Assembly (NCBI RefSeq): GCF_020171805.1
Contig: NZ_JAIVAF010000003.1
Span: 744,001-808,000 of the forward strand
DNA from: Guptibacillus algicola
GTDB lineage: Bacteria; Bacillota; Bacilli; Bacillales; Guptibacillaceae
DNA: 64,000 bases
Direction: 5' to 3'
The notes below the pieces were generated by a model that was not told where the DNA came from, ran no database searches, and saw only the letters and a list, made by a program, of their open reading frames with translations. The translations under genes were made by a program, and so were the position numbers. Position 1 is the first letter of the stretch, and every line of letters begins with the position of its first letter. This document shows positions 1 to 7,471 of the stretch, piece after piece.

Positions 1-2
1 CG

Positions 3-245
3 CTTTCTCTTAACGACAGTGAAGGCTTCATGAAGCTTATCACTCGTAAAGAAGATGGTCTTGTAATCGGTGCTCAAATTGCTGGTCCTAATGCTTCTGA
101 CATGATTGCAGAACTAGGTCTTGCAATTGAAGCTGGTATGACAGCTGAAGATATCGCACTTACAATCCATGCTCACCCAACTCTTGGTGAGATCACGATG
201 GAAGCTGCTGAAGTAGCAATTGGAACACCAATCCACATTGCATAA
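3..245 (+). CDS. pdhD: Dihydrolipoamide dehydrogenase, C-terminal part (5' end outside window)
   Basis: The last 80 codons of E3, the FAD enzyme that reoxidises dihydrolipoyl groups of pyruvate dehydrogenase with NAD+. What remains is the interface (dimerisation) domain: the segment [19 protein letters not shown] and the catalytic HAHPTLGE motif, whose His-Glu pair acts as the base of the partner subunit's active site. The frame is open from base 3. A strong hairpin follows directly, so this is the last gene of its operon, as pdhD is in the pdhABCD operon of Bacillus. The position ahead of sr1-speA matches B. subtilis. Identity is secure although most of the protein is missing. Confidence 0.93.
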   Translation, partial: LSLNDSEGFMKLITRKEDGLVIGAQIAGPNASDMIAELGLAIEAGMTAEDIALTIHAHPTLGEITMEAAEVAIGTPIHIA

Positions 246-258
246 ATAATTAAAGGGA

Positions 259-287
259 AGCCCTGGTCATCGAACCAGGGCTTTTTT
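259..287 (+). terminator. Terminator after pdhD
   Basis: A 9-bp stem, AGCCCTGGT / ACCAGGGCT, with a 6-nt loop and a run of six T. Confidence 0.92.
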
Positions 288-349
288 GTATGCTAGAAAA
301 GCATACGGATAGGAATTAGAGCATATAGGTTAAATGGGGGTGAGAGGGC

Positions 350-586
350 TTGGCTAGAATGGGAATCGTTCTATTGTTTCACATAGCTGCATGGAGCGCT
401 TTAGTCGTCGTCTTACACCTTTCTTCTCATGATCGACCTTTCTTTAAAGGCATTATGATCCTCATGTTTTTATATGTGATTGTAACGTCGACAGTGAGGC
501 TCATTCCTGAATTTAAGACTGTCCTCCTTGTTACAGGAGCTTCGACGTTAGCATTTATCCTTATCGAAACGTTCTACCATATATAA
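350..586 (+). CDS. Small membrane protein of unknown function
   Basis: 78 residues, mostly hydrophobic, with about three predicted membrane segments (roughly 3-22, 33-51 and 57-77) and a short polar loop containing SSHDRPFFKG. The start is TTG at 350, preceded by GGGGTGAGAGG. A hairpin follows immediately, so it is probably transcribed alone. I do not recognise the family and no catalytic residues are evident. Coding is supported by the good ribosome site and the terminator placed just after the stop. Confidence 0.6.
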   Translation: MARMGIVLLFHIAAWSALVVVLHLSSHDRPFFKGIMILMFLYVIVTSTVRLIPEFKTVLLVTGASTLAFILIETFYHI

Positions 587-587
587 A

Positions 588-612
588 AAAAATCCCCCAC
601 CTTGGGGATTTC
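588..612 (+). terminator. Hairpin after the small membrane gene
   Basis: Stem AATCCCC / GGGGATT with a 6-nt loop; only three T follow before the sequence passes into the palindromic repeat at 616, so termination may be leaky. Confidence 0.7.
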
Positions 613-615
613 CAC

Positions 616-796
616 ATTGTCGAGAAAGTCCTAAGGACCATCTGCACGGGTATGGTGGTGATTGGCGCTACAGGATCCTCGTTTCCGCGGGGCGGGCGGT
701 GAGCCTCCTGGTCTTGAAAAACGCTCCTGTGGGCTCACCTGTCCCTCGCATCCCGCAGGATTGGAGCATCCTTCTGCTCCAATCAACATAAATATG
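616..796 (+). repeat. Dispersed palindromic intergenic element, copy A
   Basis: About 180 bp with clear similarity to 39694-39872 (same strand) and to 10072-10235 (opposite strand). Shared landmarks in order: TGTYGAGAA near the left end, TGGTGATT, a GC-rich core with GTTTCCGCGGGGCGGGCGG, CTCACCTGTCCC, TCCCGCAGGA, GAGCATCCTTC and CTCCAATC. The left and right halves are imperfect inverted repeats, so transcripts would fold into a long nested hairpin. No protein-coding content is credible here. Confidence 0.8.
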
Positions 797-873
797 TGTA
801 ATATGAAAACAAGGCAAAAGGTATTGAAACTCCTACGGTATACGGAACACTAATCAGGGTTTATAGATAAACT

Positions 874-906
874 AAAAATCCCCCACCTGCAAAGGTAGGG
901 GGATTT
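874..906 (-). terminator. Terminator of the betaine transporter gene
   Basis: Stem with AAATCCCCC paired to GGGGGATTT, extended by ACCT/AGGT around a bulge. Read leftward it is followed by TTTTTA. It also ends transcription entering from the left. Confidence 0.88.
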
Positions 907-913
907 CATTTTG

Positions 914-2419
914 TTATTCATCTTTTTTAGGTGGGCGAGAAGGGAGCTTTTCTTCCTTGAATGCTTTCAGTAATGAGATGATCATACCGATTATGATAAT
1001 TGCAAACGGAAAGGCAGCGATAATGGATGCCGTTTGAAGGGCTCCTAGTCCACCTGACCATAGCAATACTGCAGCAGCAGAAGACTGAATGACGCCCCAT
1101 GTAAGCTTAACGCCTGTTGATGGGTTCAAGCTTCCATTAGTTGTTTGCATACCAAGAACGAACGTAGCAGAGTCTGCAGATGTAATGAAGAACGTACTGA
1201 TAAGCAAAATAGCGAGAACAGACATAAATGTACCAAGTGGGAATTGCTCAAGAACCGCGAATAATGCGACTTCCATCCCTTGGTCACTAATAATATCGTA
1301 AACTCCAGTGCCTGCCATATCGAGTGAAATTGCAGAACCACCGAATACAGAGAACCAAAGGCCACCGAAGATTGTTGGTACAAGTAGTACGCCTAGAACG
1401 AATTCACGTATCGTTCTACCTTTTGAAACACGGGCGATAAAGGTACCAACGAATGGTGCCCATGCAATCCACCAAGCCCAATAGAAGATTGTCCAGCTTT
1501 GAATCCAAGATGAACCTTCGAATGGACGCATACGTAAGCTCATGCTAGGTAAGTTTTGAATATAAGAACCTAGCGTTGAAGTGAAGAGATCCATAATAAA
1601 GTTTGTAGGTCCTGCAAATAGCAAGAAGAACATTAGTAAAATGGCAAGGACAATGTTTGTATTACTCAAATATTTAATACCTCGAGAAATACCAGTTGTT
1701 GCAGAAATCATATAAAGAACTGTTACAACTAGAATGATGACTAGTTGTGTCGTAAATGAGTTCTCAACATCTGTTAAATATGAAATTCCTCCACCAATTT
1801 GAGATGCCCCGAAACCTAATGACGTAGCTACACCAAATACTGTAGCAAATACCGCGATAACATCGATTAGCTTTCCAAGCGGTCCATATACTCGGTCACC
1901 AAGTAATGGGTGGAACACAGCGCTCACAACGCCTGGTGCGCCTCTTCTGAACTTAAAGTAGGCAAGAGCAAGTGCTACTACTGTGTAAATGCCCCATGGG
2001 TGTAAGCCCCAGTGGAAGAAGCTATATCGGAATGCAAGCCTTGCTGCTTGATCAGATTCCGGTGAAGCTCCTGCTGGTGGTGTATAGTAGTGAAACATTG
2101 GTTCAGCTACACCCCAGAAAACTAGACCGATACCCATTCCTGCTGAGAACAACATGGCGAACCAGGTAATCGTGCTGTACTCTGGACGATCTGAATCTTT
2201 ACCTAAACGAATTCTACCGAATTTAGAAAAGATGAGGTAGATCGCAAAAATAAGAAATGCTGAAGCTGCTAATAAATAGAACCATCCAAACTTCACTTGT
2301 AAAAACGTCTGAACGGTTGATGTAGAAGTATTTAGAGACTCTGGAGCGATTGTACCCCAAATGATGAAGATGAGGGTCAATGCAGCAGAGATCATAAATA
2401 CTCTCGTAAGCTTATTCAT
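914..2419 (-). CDS. opuD: Glycine betaine transporter, BCCT family (OpuD-like)
   Basis: Secondary sodium-coupled uptake of glycine betaine or a related osmolyte across the cytoplasmic membrane. 501 residues, a usual BCCT length, with about 12 membrane helices. Family marks are GMGIGLVFWGVAEP near 94-107 and the Trp-rich substrate segment FYWAWWIAWAPFVG near 312-325, followed by the conserved RVSKGRTIREF loop. It starts at an ATG with AAAGGTGTG upstream. It stands alone, with a terminator behind it and a 364-bp upstream region. OpuD is the closest B. subtilis type by motif, but choline or carnitine transport cannot be excluded from sequence alone. Confidence 0.85.
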   Translation of the reverse strand: MNKLTRVFMISAALTLIFIIWGTIAPESLNTSTSTVQTFLQVKFGWFYLLAASAFLIFAIYLIFSKFGRIRLGKDSDRPEYSTITWFAMLFSAGMGIGLVFWGVAEPMFHYYTPPAGASPESDQAARLAFRYSFFHWGLHPWGIYTVVALALAYFKFRRGAPGVVSAVFHPLLGDRVYGPLGKLIDVIAVFATVFGVATSLGFGASQIGGGISYLTDVENSFTTQLVIILVVTVLYMISATTGISRGIKYLSNTNIVLAILLMFFLLFAGPTNFIMDLFTSTLGSYIQNLPSMSLRMRPFEGSSWIQSWTIFYWAWWIAWAPFVGTFIARVSKGRTIREFVLGVLLVPTIFGGLWFSVFGGSAISLDMAGTGVYDIISDQGMEVALFAVLEQFPLGTFMSVLAILLISTFFITSADSATFVLGMQTTNGSLNPSTGVKLTWGVIQSSAAAVLLWSGGLGALQTASIIAAFPFAIIIIGMIISLLKAFKEEKLPSRPPKKDE

Positions 2420-2783
2420 TGTAAATCACACCTTTCGATCAATACTTTTTAGTTGTTATTCAAACATCGTGAATCTTCCGGGTAATGTAAGAGATAAATA
2501 AATACTATGTGTACTAAATGTTGCCCCCGGGTTCAGAAAAATATGCGAACGTTTAACACGACCCCTGATTTTACTTAGCCAAATATTCGGTCCAGAAAAA
2601 GGCACGTTGTCTAGTATATGGGTTGAAATTTAGCTTGTAAAGTATTTTAGCATGTCAGAAGATAAGTCAGAATAATGTCGAAATTTGAAAAATATGATTG
2701 GTTAAATGTGACATTCTTCTCTTTCTACTTTCAATACATTCGTTTATGATTAGAAAAGACTAGATGTAGGGGAGAGGGAGAGA
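2420..2783. other. Divergent intergenic region, opuD / polysaccharide deacetylase
   Basis: A 364-bp AT-rich gap that must hold both promoters. I see a possible -10 (TATGAT, 2745-2750) for the rightward gene, without a good -35. I find no convincing sigma-B or sigma-A promoter for opuD and no gene or strong hairpin. Confidence 0.4.
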
Positions 2784-3662
2784 ATGAAGAAAGTAATTCA
2801 ATTATTATCGGTGCTTGTATTAATTCTGCTTGCTGCATGTTCAACCGATGCAAACTCAAATGCTGAAGAAAGCGCAAGCGAAAAAGACAAAGAAGTTGCA
2901 ACTAACGAAGAAAGTCAGAATTCAGAAGGAAACAACAAAGAAGATAATAAGGAAGAAGATAATAAAAAAGAAGAAAACAAGGAAGAAACGAAAGAGGAAG
3001 AAACAAAACCTGAGGAAGAAGTAGAAAAGAAGTATGCGTTGAATCCGGCTTTCTGGGGGTTAGAACCAATTGGCGATGCTGAGTCTGAGGCTGTTCTTCT
3101 TACCATTGATGATGCTCCAGATAAGCATGCGGTCGAAATGGCGAAAACGCTAAAAGAAATTGATGCACCAGCTATCTTCTTTGTTAATGGTCATTTTATG
3201 GATACAGAAGAAGAAAAAGCGAATGTAAAAGAAATTCATGATATGGGATTTGAGATTGGAAATCACACGATGAGCCACTCGGACTTAAAATCTCTATCTG
3301 AAGAAAAACAGCGTGAGGAAATCGTAAAGTTAAATGATATGATTGAAGAAGTTATCGGCGAGCGTCCGAAATTCTTCAGAGCTCCTTTCGGATCTAATAC
3401 TGACTTTTCAAAAGCATTAGTAAAAGAGGAAGGCATGCTGTTGATGAACTGGACTTACGGGTATGATTGGAATAAAGAATACCAAAACAAGGCAGCGATT
3501 ACGGATATCATGGTGAATTCACCGCTTCTACAAGATGGTGCAAACTTATTGATGCATGATAGAGATTGGACTGCTGCAGGTCTAGCGGATATTGTGAAAG
3601 GTTTAAGAGACAAAGGATATAGCATGATCGATCCAGAAACGATTGATACTGAATTAGAATAA
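2784..3662 (+). CDS. Polysaccharide deacetylase family lipoprotein
   Basis: 292 residues. An N-terminal lipoprotein signal with lipobox LAAC (Cys19) predicts an anchor on the outer face of the membrane. Residues about 22-85 form a very Lys/Glu/Asn-rich linker that would carry the enzyme into the wall. The NodB domain follows: TIDDAP (107-112; metal and catalytic Asp), NHTMSH (160-165; metal His pair) and FRAPFG (198-203). Such domains remove acetyl groups from peptidoglycan or other N-acetylated glycans; the substrate is not deducible. The first motif reads TIDDAP rather than the common TFDDGP, but both Asp residues remain. Start ATG follows GGGGAGAGGGAG. Confidence 0.85.
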   Translation: MKKVIQLLSVLVLILLAACSTDANSNAEESASEKDKEVATNEESQNSEGNNKEDNKEEDNKKEENKEETKEEETKPEEEVEKKYALNPAFWGLEPIGDAESEAVLLTIDDAPDKHAVEMAKTLKEIDAPAIFFVNGHFMDTEEEKANVKEIHDMGFEIGNHTMSHSDLKSLSEEKQREEIVKLNDMIEEVIGERPKFFRAPFGSNTDFSKALVKEEGMLLMNWTYGYDWNKEYQNKAAITDIMVNSPLLQDGANLLMHDRDWTAAGLADIVKGLRDKGYSMIDPETIDTELE

Positions 3663-3673
3663 CGCGTTTAGAT

Positions 3674-3709
3674 AAAAGACTGTCGAGAAATCCTGTGGCA
3701 GTCTTTTTT
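3674..3709 (+). terminator. Terminator after the deacetylase gene
   Basis: Stem AAAAGACTG / CAGTCTTTT with a 16-nt loop and a T run. Confidence 0.85.
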
Positions 3710-3720
3710 CAATTCCAATT

Positions 3721-3748
3721 AAATAACCAGCCACATGGCTGGTTATTT
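3721..3748 (-). terminator. Terminator of the DUF1885-like gene
   Basis: Perfect 12-bp stem, AAATAACCAGCC / GGCTGGTTATTT, loop ACAT. It overlaps the last codons of the leftward gene. Confidence 0.85.
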
Positions 3749-4129
3749 CTTCGAGTGATACATCGTTCTTCCATTAAATAATGTTAAGTTTCCGTTGATT
3801 TTTTTCGCTAGGAATTTACAGATTTCATTAGCCTTCGATTTGTCTCCATGTGTTGCATAATCCGGTAAGACGACTTGAATGCCGTCTTTCGTTAGTCCAA
3901 TAACCATTCCGCGATATTCCTCTGTTGTTCCTTTTAAGTAGAACCAGTTATCCGATTCATCCGTTGATTGGTCCATTATGTTATACGGAAATGCAGAAGC
4001 CCCATAATTCCAAGAAAGCTGTTCTCCTGTTTTGTTTGTTATTTCTTTATAATAGGTGAGAAACGATTTGACTGAATTTAAATCCAATTGATCGTGAGAA
4101 TTAGGAACAATATAGGCACTCTGTGGCAA
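3743..4129 (-). CDS. DUF1885-like small cytoplasmic protein
   Basis: 128 residues, soluble, without signal peptide. From memory of the family, the blocks MPQSAYI, EITNKTGEQL, YLKGTTEEYRGMVIG and the very conserved IQVVLPDYATHGDKSKANEICKFLAKK match the Bacillaceae-specific DUF1885 proteins, one of which has a solved structure but no known function. The ATG has GGAGAGGAGGAATC upstream. It is monocistronic, with a terminator overlapping its 3' end. Family assignment is moderately sure; the function is unknown. Confidence 0.7.
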   Translation of the reverse strand: MPQSAYIVPNSHDQLDLNSVKSFLTYYKEITNKTGEQLSWNYGASAFPYNIMDQSTDESDNWFYLKGTTEEYRGMVIGLTKDGIQVVLPDYATHGDKSKANEICKFLAKKINGNLTLFNGRTMYHSKK

Positions 4130-4271
4130 GCTTGATTCCTCCTCTCCTATAGGTATAGTTTACCTGTGGTTTCGTATTCTGACAATTAGTTTTGACGGGA
4201 TTTTTATAAAGAGTATAACCTATTGCATTCGTCCGCCTAATATCACTAAAAATTGGAACAAACCTTATCAA

Positions 4272-4282
4272 TGTGATATACA
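4272..4282 (+). promoter_or_regulatory. CcpN-like operator 1 of sr1
   Basis: TGTGATATACA fits the CcpN consensus TRTGHYATAYW (as I remember it) at all 11 positions. It lies 8 bp upstream of the sr1 -35 box. CcpN represses sr1, gapB and pckA under glycolytic conditions in B. subtilis. Confidence 0.55.
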
Positions 4283-4290
4283 ATATAGTA

Positions 4291-4319
4291 TTGACAAATT
4301 AATTGTGACACACTATTAT
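4291..4319 (+). promoter_or_regulatory. Sigma-A promoter of sr1
   Basis: Consensus -35 TTGACA (4291-4296), 17-bp spacer, -10 TATTAT (4314-4319). Predicted start near 4326, about 47 nt before the SR1P start codon. Confidence 0.85.
4304..4314 (+). promoter_or_regulatory. CcpN-like operator 2 of sr1
   Basis: TGTGACACACT matches 10 of 11 positions of the same consensus. It lies in the promoter spacer and touches the -10 box, exactly 32 bp (about three helical turns) from operator 1. Confidence 0.5.
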
Positions 4320-4333
4320 GGAGATAAGCAAAA

Positions 4334-4347
4334 CGGAAGCGTTTTCA
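4334..4347 (+). promoter_or_regulatory. cre-like CcpA site downstream of the sr1 start
   Basis: CGGAAGCGTTTTCA matches 12 of 14 positions of the cre consensus TGWAANCGNTNWCA. At about +9 to +22 it could act as a CcpA roadblock, consistent with catabolite repression of SR1 in B. subtilis. Confidence 0.55.
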
Positions 4348-4372
4348 AAACTTACTTTGAGGGGTGTTAGAT

Positions 4373-4486
4373 ATGGGAATTATCATATGCCAAACGTGTG
4401 AAAAAACGATTGATCATGTACTTGAAGATAAAGTGAGTACATTGTATAGCAGATGTCCAGAATGCAACAAGAAGGATCGAAAATAA
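4373..4486 (+). CDS. sr1P: SR1P, GapA-binding peptide encoded by SR1
   Basis: A 37-residue peptide beginning MGIIICQTCEKTID and ending in a CPEC-containing basic tail. Two Cys-x-x-Cys pairs (CQTC, CPEC) and the central EDKVSTLY segment are typical of SR1P (SR1 protein family). Known role in B. subtilis: it binds glyceraldehyde-3-phosphate dehydrogenase GapA and promotes its interaction with RNase J1. The ATG follows GAGGGGTG at good spacing. It lies within the transcript driven by the 4291 promoter. Confidence 0.85.
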   Translation: MGIIICQTCEKTIDHVLEDKVSTLYSRCPECNKKDRK

Positions 4487-4495
4487 TTATATAAT

Positions 4496-4534
4496 AAGGA
4501 AGAGGTGGCTAAGCAGCCACCTCTTCCTTATTTA
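4496..4534. terminator. Bidirectional terminator between sr1 and speA
   Basis: A 15-bp perfect stem (4496-4510 with 4515-4529, core GAAGAGGTGGCT) and a 4-nt loop. T/A tracts on both sides suit both convergent genes; the speA stop codon is inside the right arm. Confidence 0.9.
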
Positions 4535-6012
4535 ATTGCTTTATATTCTTTAATGACTCGTAACGTTTTCAATTCATCGTCTTCAGGACCTTGAACAGGC
4601 AATCCAGCTTCGATGTTCTCTTCGATATACTGAAGGTTTTCTTCTGTTATGATCTCACCAGGGATATAGATTGGAATACCCGGAGGATATACCATGATAA
4701 ATTCAGCGATAACTCTACCAGCTGATTCCTCGATAGGGACGATCTCTGTATCAGAATAGAATGCATCTCTTGGAGAAACGGCTAGGACTGGAATATCCGG
4801 TACATGAACAGCGAATAGTTTTGGATTCGACCCCACTGCCTCTCTGAAAGCTTCAACCATATCTTTCAAAGCGTAAACAAGTGCTGAAGTTGTTTCTTCG
4901 TTGTCCCCAGGCGTGACAATACATAGGATGTTGTATAAGTCAGAAAGCTCAACTTCAAGGTTCGCTTCTTTCCGCAACCAGATCTCTGCTTCATATCCAG
5001 TAATTCCGAGGTCATGAACTGAAACGATCAACTTAGTAGGATCATAATCATATGTTGCATTTGTGCCGATTATTTCATCTCCTACACAGTAGAGAGGTGA
5101 AATATTATTGATTTGATTCCGCGTTTTTTCAGCGAGACGTACGGCTTGTTCCACGAGTTCATACCCTTCAGTAGCTAACCGCTTACGGGCTACATCAAGT
5201 GATGCAAGTAATAAGTATGAAGTGGAGGTGGTCGTTAGCATACTGATGATCGTTTGCACGCGTTTTGCAGATACAAGACCTTCTTTTACATTCAGTACAG
5301 AACTTTGGGTCATCGAACCACCTAGCTTATGCACGCTTGTTGCTGCCATATCAGCGCCAGCTTGCATTGCAGAAAGAGGGAGGCGATCATGGAAGTGAAT
5401 GTGAACACCATGTGCTTCATCGACAAGTACCGGTACTTCATAGTTATGTGCGATGGACACGATCTCTTCGAGGTTTGCAGAAATTCCAAAGTACGTTGGG
5501 TTAATAACAAGTACGCCTTTAGCATCTGGGTGCTGTGCTAACGCTTTGCTAACAGCTTCAGGTGTGATGCCGTGTGAGATCCCTAGCTTAGGGTCGATTT
5601 CCGGATGGATAAAAACAGGAGTAGCACCTGAAAAAATAATAGCGGACATCACAGATTTATGAACGTTCCGTGGTACGATGATTTTATCACCAGGTGAACA
5701 AACCGCCATGACCATCGTCATGATCGCGCCACTTGTTCCTTGTACGGAAAAGAATGTAGCATCAGCACCAAATGCTTCAGCTGCAAGATCTTGAGCTTCT
5801 TTAATCATCCCGTGTGGATGATGGAGGTCATCTAATGGACCAATATTGATCAAGTCGATCGAAAGGGCATTATCACCAATAAAAGCTCGGAATTCAGGGT
5901 CCATTCCTGTTCCTTTTTTATGTCCAGGTATATGAAATTGAATTGGGTTTTTGTTAGCATGTTCTAATAATCCTGTGAATAACGGTGTTTCGTTTTGTTG
6001 CAAATCAAGCAC
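4528..6012 (-). CDS. speA: Arginine/lysine/ornithine decarboxylase, SpeA type
   Basis: PLP-dependent decarboxylase of the Orn/Lys/Arg major domain family, fold type I. In B. subtilis the gene here is arginine decarboxylase, the first step of polyamine synthesis (arginine to agmatine). 494 residues, the short form without the N-terminal wing domain of the Gram-negative enzymes. Landmarks: FHIPGHKKG near 26-34, DEAHG (198-202; PLP-ring Asp) and SVHKLGGSMTQSS with the Schiff-base Lys at 229. Substrate is assigned from gene position; lysine decarboxylase is possible. A promoter lies at 6106-6134. Confidence 0.87.
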   Translation of the reverse strand: MLDLQQNETPLFTGLLEHANKNPIQFHIPGHKKGTGMDPEFRAFIGDNALSIDLINIGPLDDLHHPHGMIKEAQDLAAEAFGADATFFSVQGTSGAIMTMVMAVCSPGDKIIVPRNVHKSVMSAIIFSGATPVFIHPEIDPKLGISHGITPEAVSKALAQHPDAKGVLVINPTYFGISANLEEIVSIAHNYEVPVLVDEAHGVHIHFHDRLPLSAMQAGADMAATSVHKLGGSMTQSSVLNVKEGLVSAKRVQTIISMLTTTSTSYLLLASLDVARKRLATEGYELVEQAVRLAEKTRNQINNISPLYCVGDEIIGTNATYDYDPTKLIVSVHDLGITGYEAEIWLRKEANLEVELSDLYNILCIVTPGDNEETTSALVYALKDMVEAFREAVGSNPKLFAVHVPDIPVLAVSPRDAFYSDTEIVPIEESAGRVIAEFIMVYPPGIPIYIPGEIITEENLQYIEENIEAGLPVQGPEDDELKTLRVIKEYKAIK

Positions 6013-6105
6013 CTCTTTATCTATACTCTGTAACGAAGAATTCCTTGTCGAATGACAATAGGAAGGAATTTTTACGAAAAAACAATAAATGCCATAAACA
6101 AACTG

Positions 6106-6134
6106 AGTATAATCACATAATTCATTATTTGCAA
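6106..6134 (-). promoter_or_regulatory. Sigma-A promoter of speA
   Basis: Leftward -35 TTGCAA (6129-6134), 17-bp spacer, -10 TATACT (6106-6111). This leaves a leader of roughly 85 nt that includes an 8-bp inverted repeat (AATTCCTT / AAGGAATT). Confidence 0.65.
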
Positions 6135-6224
6135 GTTTTATTTTGAGTACCCAACTGCCATCCTTTCGAGAGAGGGTTTTTTAACTAAATTCTAGAACAT
6201 TGTAAGAAAAGGAGGAGATGGCTA

Positions 6225-7202
6225 GTGAATTGGAATACTCGTTTAACAACACTACTTGGTATCGAAAGACCGATCGTTCAAGGTGGTCTCGCATATTTAG
6301 CTTATCATGAACTTGCTTCTGCAGTAAGCAACGCGGGTGGTCTTGGACAACTGACGGCGATGTCTATGAACTCACCTGAGCTGCTAAAGGAAGAAATCAG
6401 ACTAACAAAAAGCAAGACCTTAAATCCGTTTGGGGTAAACTTTGCGATTGGACAGCACGGAAGACCGTTTGAAGAGATGGTTGAGGCTGCACTTGAAGAA
6501 GGGATCGACATCATCTCAGTAACTGGCGGGAATCCTAAGCCAGTCTTCGACATGGTGAGGGGTACGAATACGAAGGTGCTCGTCTTGACTGCCGGTAAAA
6601 GACAAGCCGTCAAAGCAGAAGAACTTGGTGCTGATGCCGTAATGGTCGTTGGACAAGAAGGTGGAGGGCACCTTGGTAAAGATGACACGAGTACGATGGT
6701 CCTTGTACCCCAAGTTGTGAGCGCGGTAAGTATTCCTGTTATTGCTTCAGGTGGTATTGGAGATGGCAGAGGACTGATGGCTGCGCTAGCTCTAGGTGCA
6801 GAAGGAGTCGAGATGGGAACTAGATTTATTGCAACAAAAGAATGTACTCACGCCCATGAGTCTTATAAGAATCGAATTATTACTAGTAAAGAAACAGATA
6901 CTGTTATTATAAAAAGAAGCCTCGGTGCCCCGGCAAGAGTAATACGCAATCAATTCGCTGAACGTATACAAGAAATAGAGTCGAGAGATGAGGGGTATGA
7001 GAGTCTTAAAGAATACATAAGCGGTGAAGCCAACAAGCGTTTTATTTATGATGGGAAAGACGAAGATGGTTTTGCTTGGGCAGGTCAAGTAATCGGGTCG
7101 ATTCATGATGTTCCAACAGTGAAGGAGCTATTTGATCGGTTTGATGATGACGCAAGTAAAGTAATTGAAAAATGGAGTGAGCAGAAAGGGGTAAGATCAT
7201 GA
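6225..7202 (+). CDS. FMN-dependent nitronate monooxygenase / FabK-like oxidoreductase
   Basis: 325 residues with a TIM-barrel FMN fold. Landmarks: PIVQGGLAYLA at the N-terminus, SNAGGLGQL, GQEGGGHLG in the middle, and the FMN phosphate-binding stretch IASGGIGDGRG followed by ALGAEGVEMGTRF. Members either oxidise nitronates (2-nitropropane dioxygenase) or reduce enoyl-ACP (FabK). Sequence alone does not decide, and another enoyl reductase elsewhere could exist. GTG start at 6225 behind AAAGGAGGAGATG. It overlaps yktA by 4 bp (ATGA), so the two are translationally coupled. Confidence 0.8.
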   Translation: MNWNTRLTTLLGIERPIVQGGLAYLAYHELASAVSNAGGLGQLTAMSMNSPELLKEEIRLTKSKTLNPFGVNFAIGQHGRPFEEMVEAALEEGIDIISVTGGNPKPVFDMVRGTNTKVLVLTAGKRQAVKAEELGADAVMVVGQEGGGHLGKDDTSTMVLVPQVVSAVSIPVIASGGIGDGRGLMAALALGAEGVEMGTRFIATKECTHAHESYKNRIITSKETDTVIIKRSLGAPARVIRNQFAERIQEIESRDEGYESLKEYISGEANKRFIYDGKDEDGFAWAGQVIGSIHDVPTVKELFDRFDDDASKVIEKWSEQKGVRS

Positions 7203-7471
7203 ACGTGCAATATCCAATATCGATCGATTGGAGCAAAGAGGAAGTGATCAAGGTTGTTCAATTTTTTCAAACGGTAGAGAAAGCATATGATAATGGAGTA
7301 AGTAAAGGAGAGGTGCTCAGCACTTATTCAGATTTCAAACAAGTTGTACCTTCTAAATCAGAAGAGAAGCAAATGTTTAAGCAGTTTGATAAGGACACTG
7401 GCTTTTCAACCTATCATACGGTTAAGGAAGCGAAAGAAACAGAGCGGGAAAAGGTTATGATGAATAAGTAA
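7199..7471 (+). CDS. yktA: YktA, UPF0223 family protein
   Basis: 90 residues with the hallmark UPF0223 opening YPISIDWSKEEVIKVVQFF and the C-terminal segment GFSTYHTVKEAKE. The family is a small helical bundle confined to Bacillales and relatives, with solved structures and no assigned biochemical role. It overlaps the upstream oxidoreductase by 4 bp. A perfect hairpin starts at its stop codon and also serves the convergent yktB. Confidence 0.88.
   Translation: MNVQYPISIDWSKEEVIKVVQFFQTVEKAYDNGVSKGEVLSTYSDFKQVVPSKSEEKQMFKQFDKDTGFSTYHTVKEAKETEREKVMMNK

Larger units (their letters stand above)
4326..4535 (+). ncRNA. sr1: SR1 dual-function small RNA
   Basis: About 210 nt from a consensus promoter to a strong terminator, encoding a 37-residue SR1P peptide. 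It lies between pdhD and speA and faces speA, the position of SR1 in B. subtilis. There, SR1 base-pairs with ahrC mRNA (arginine catabolism) and its peptide binds GapA. Whether the base-pairing role is kept cannot be read from this window because ahrC is absent. Transcript ends are inferred from promoter and terminator. Confidence 0.8.

Noticed and set aside
662-853. 63-codon open frame on the plus strand
   Set aside because: It lies wholly in the palindromic element and its flank, has no ribosome site, and the homologous copies B and C do not keep the frame.
2830-3106. Frames on both strands within the deacetylase linker
   Set aside because: The AAG/GAA-rich repeats of the Lys/Glu linker make all frames open; only the frame with lipobox and NodB domain is real.
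4101-4283. 60-codon minus-strand frame upstream of the DUF1885-like gene
   Set aside because: It overlaps that gene's ribosome site and promoter region, and the CcpN-like site of sr1; no ribosome site and no protein-like pattern.
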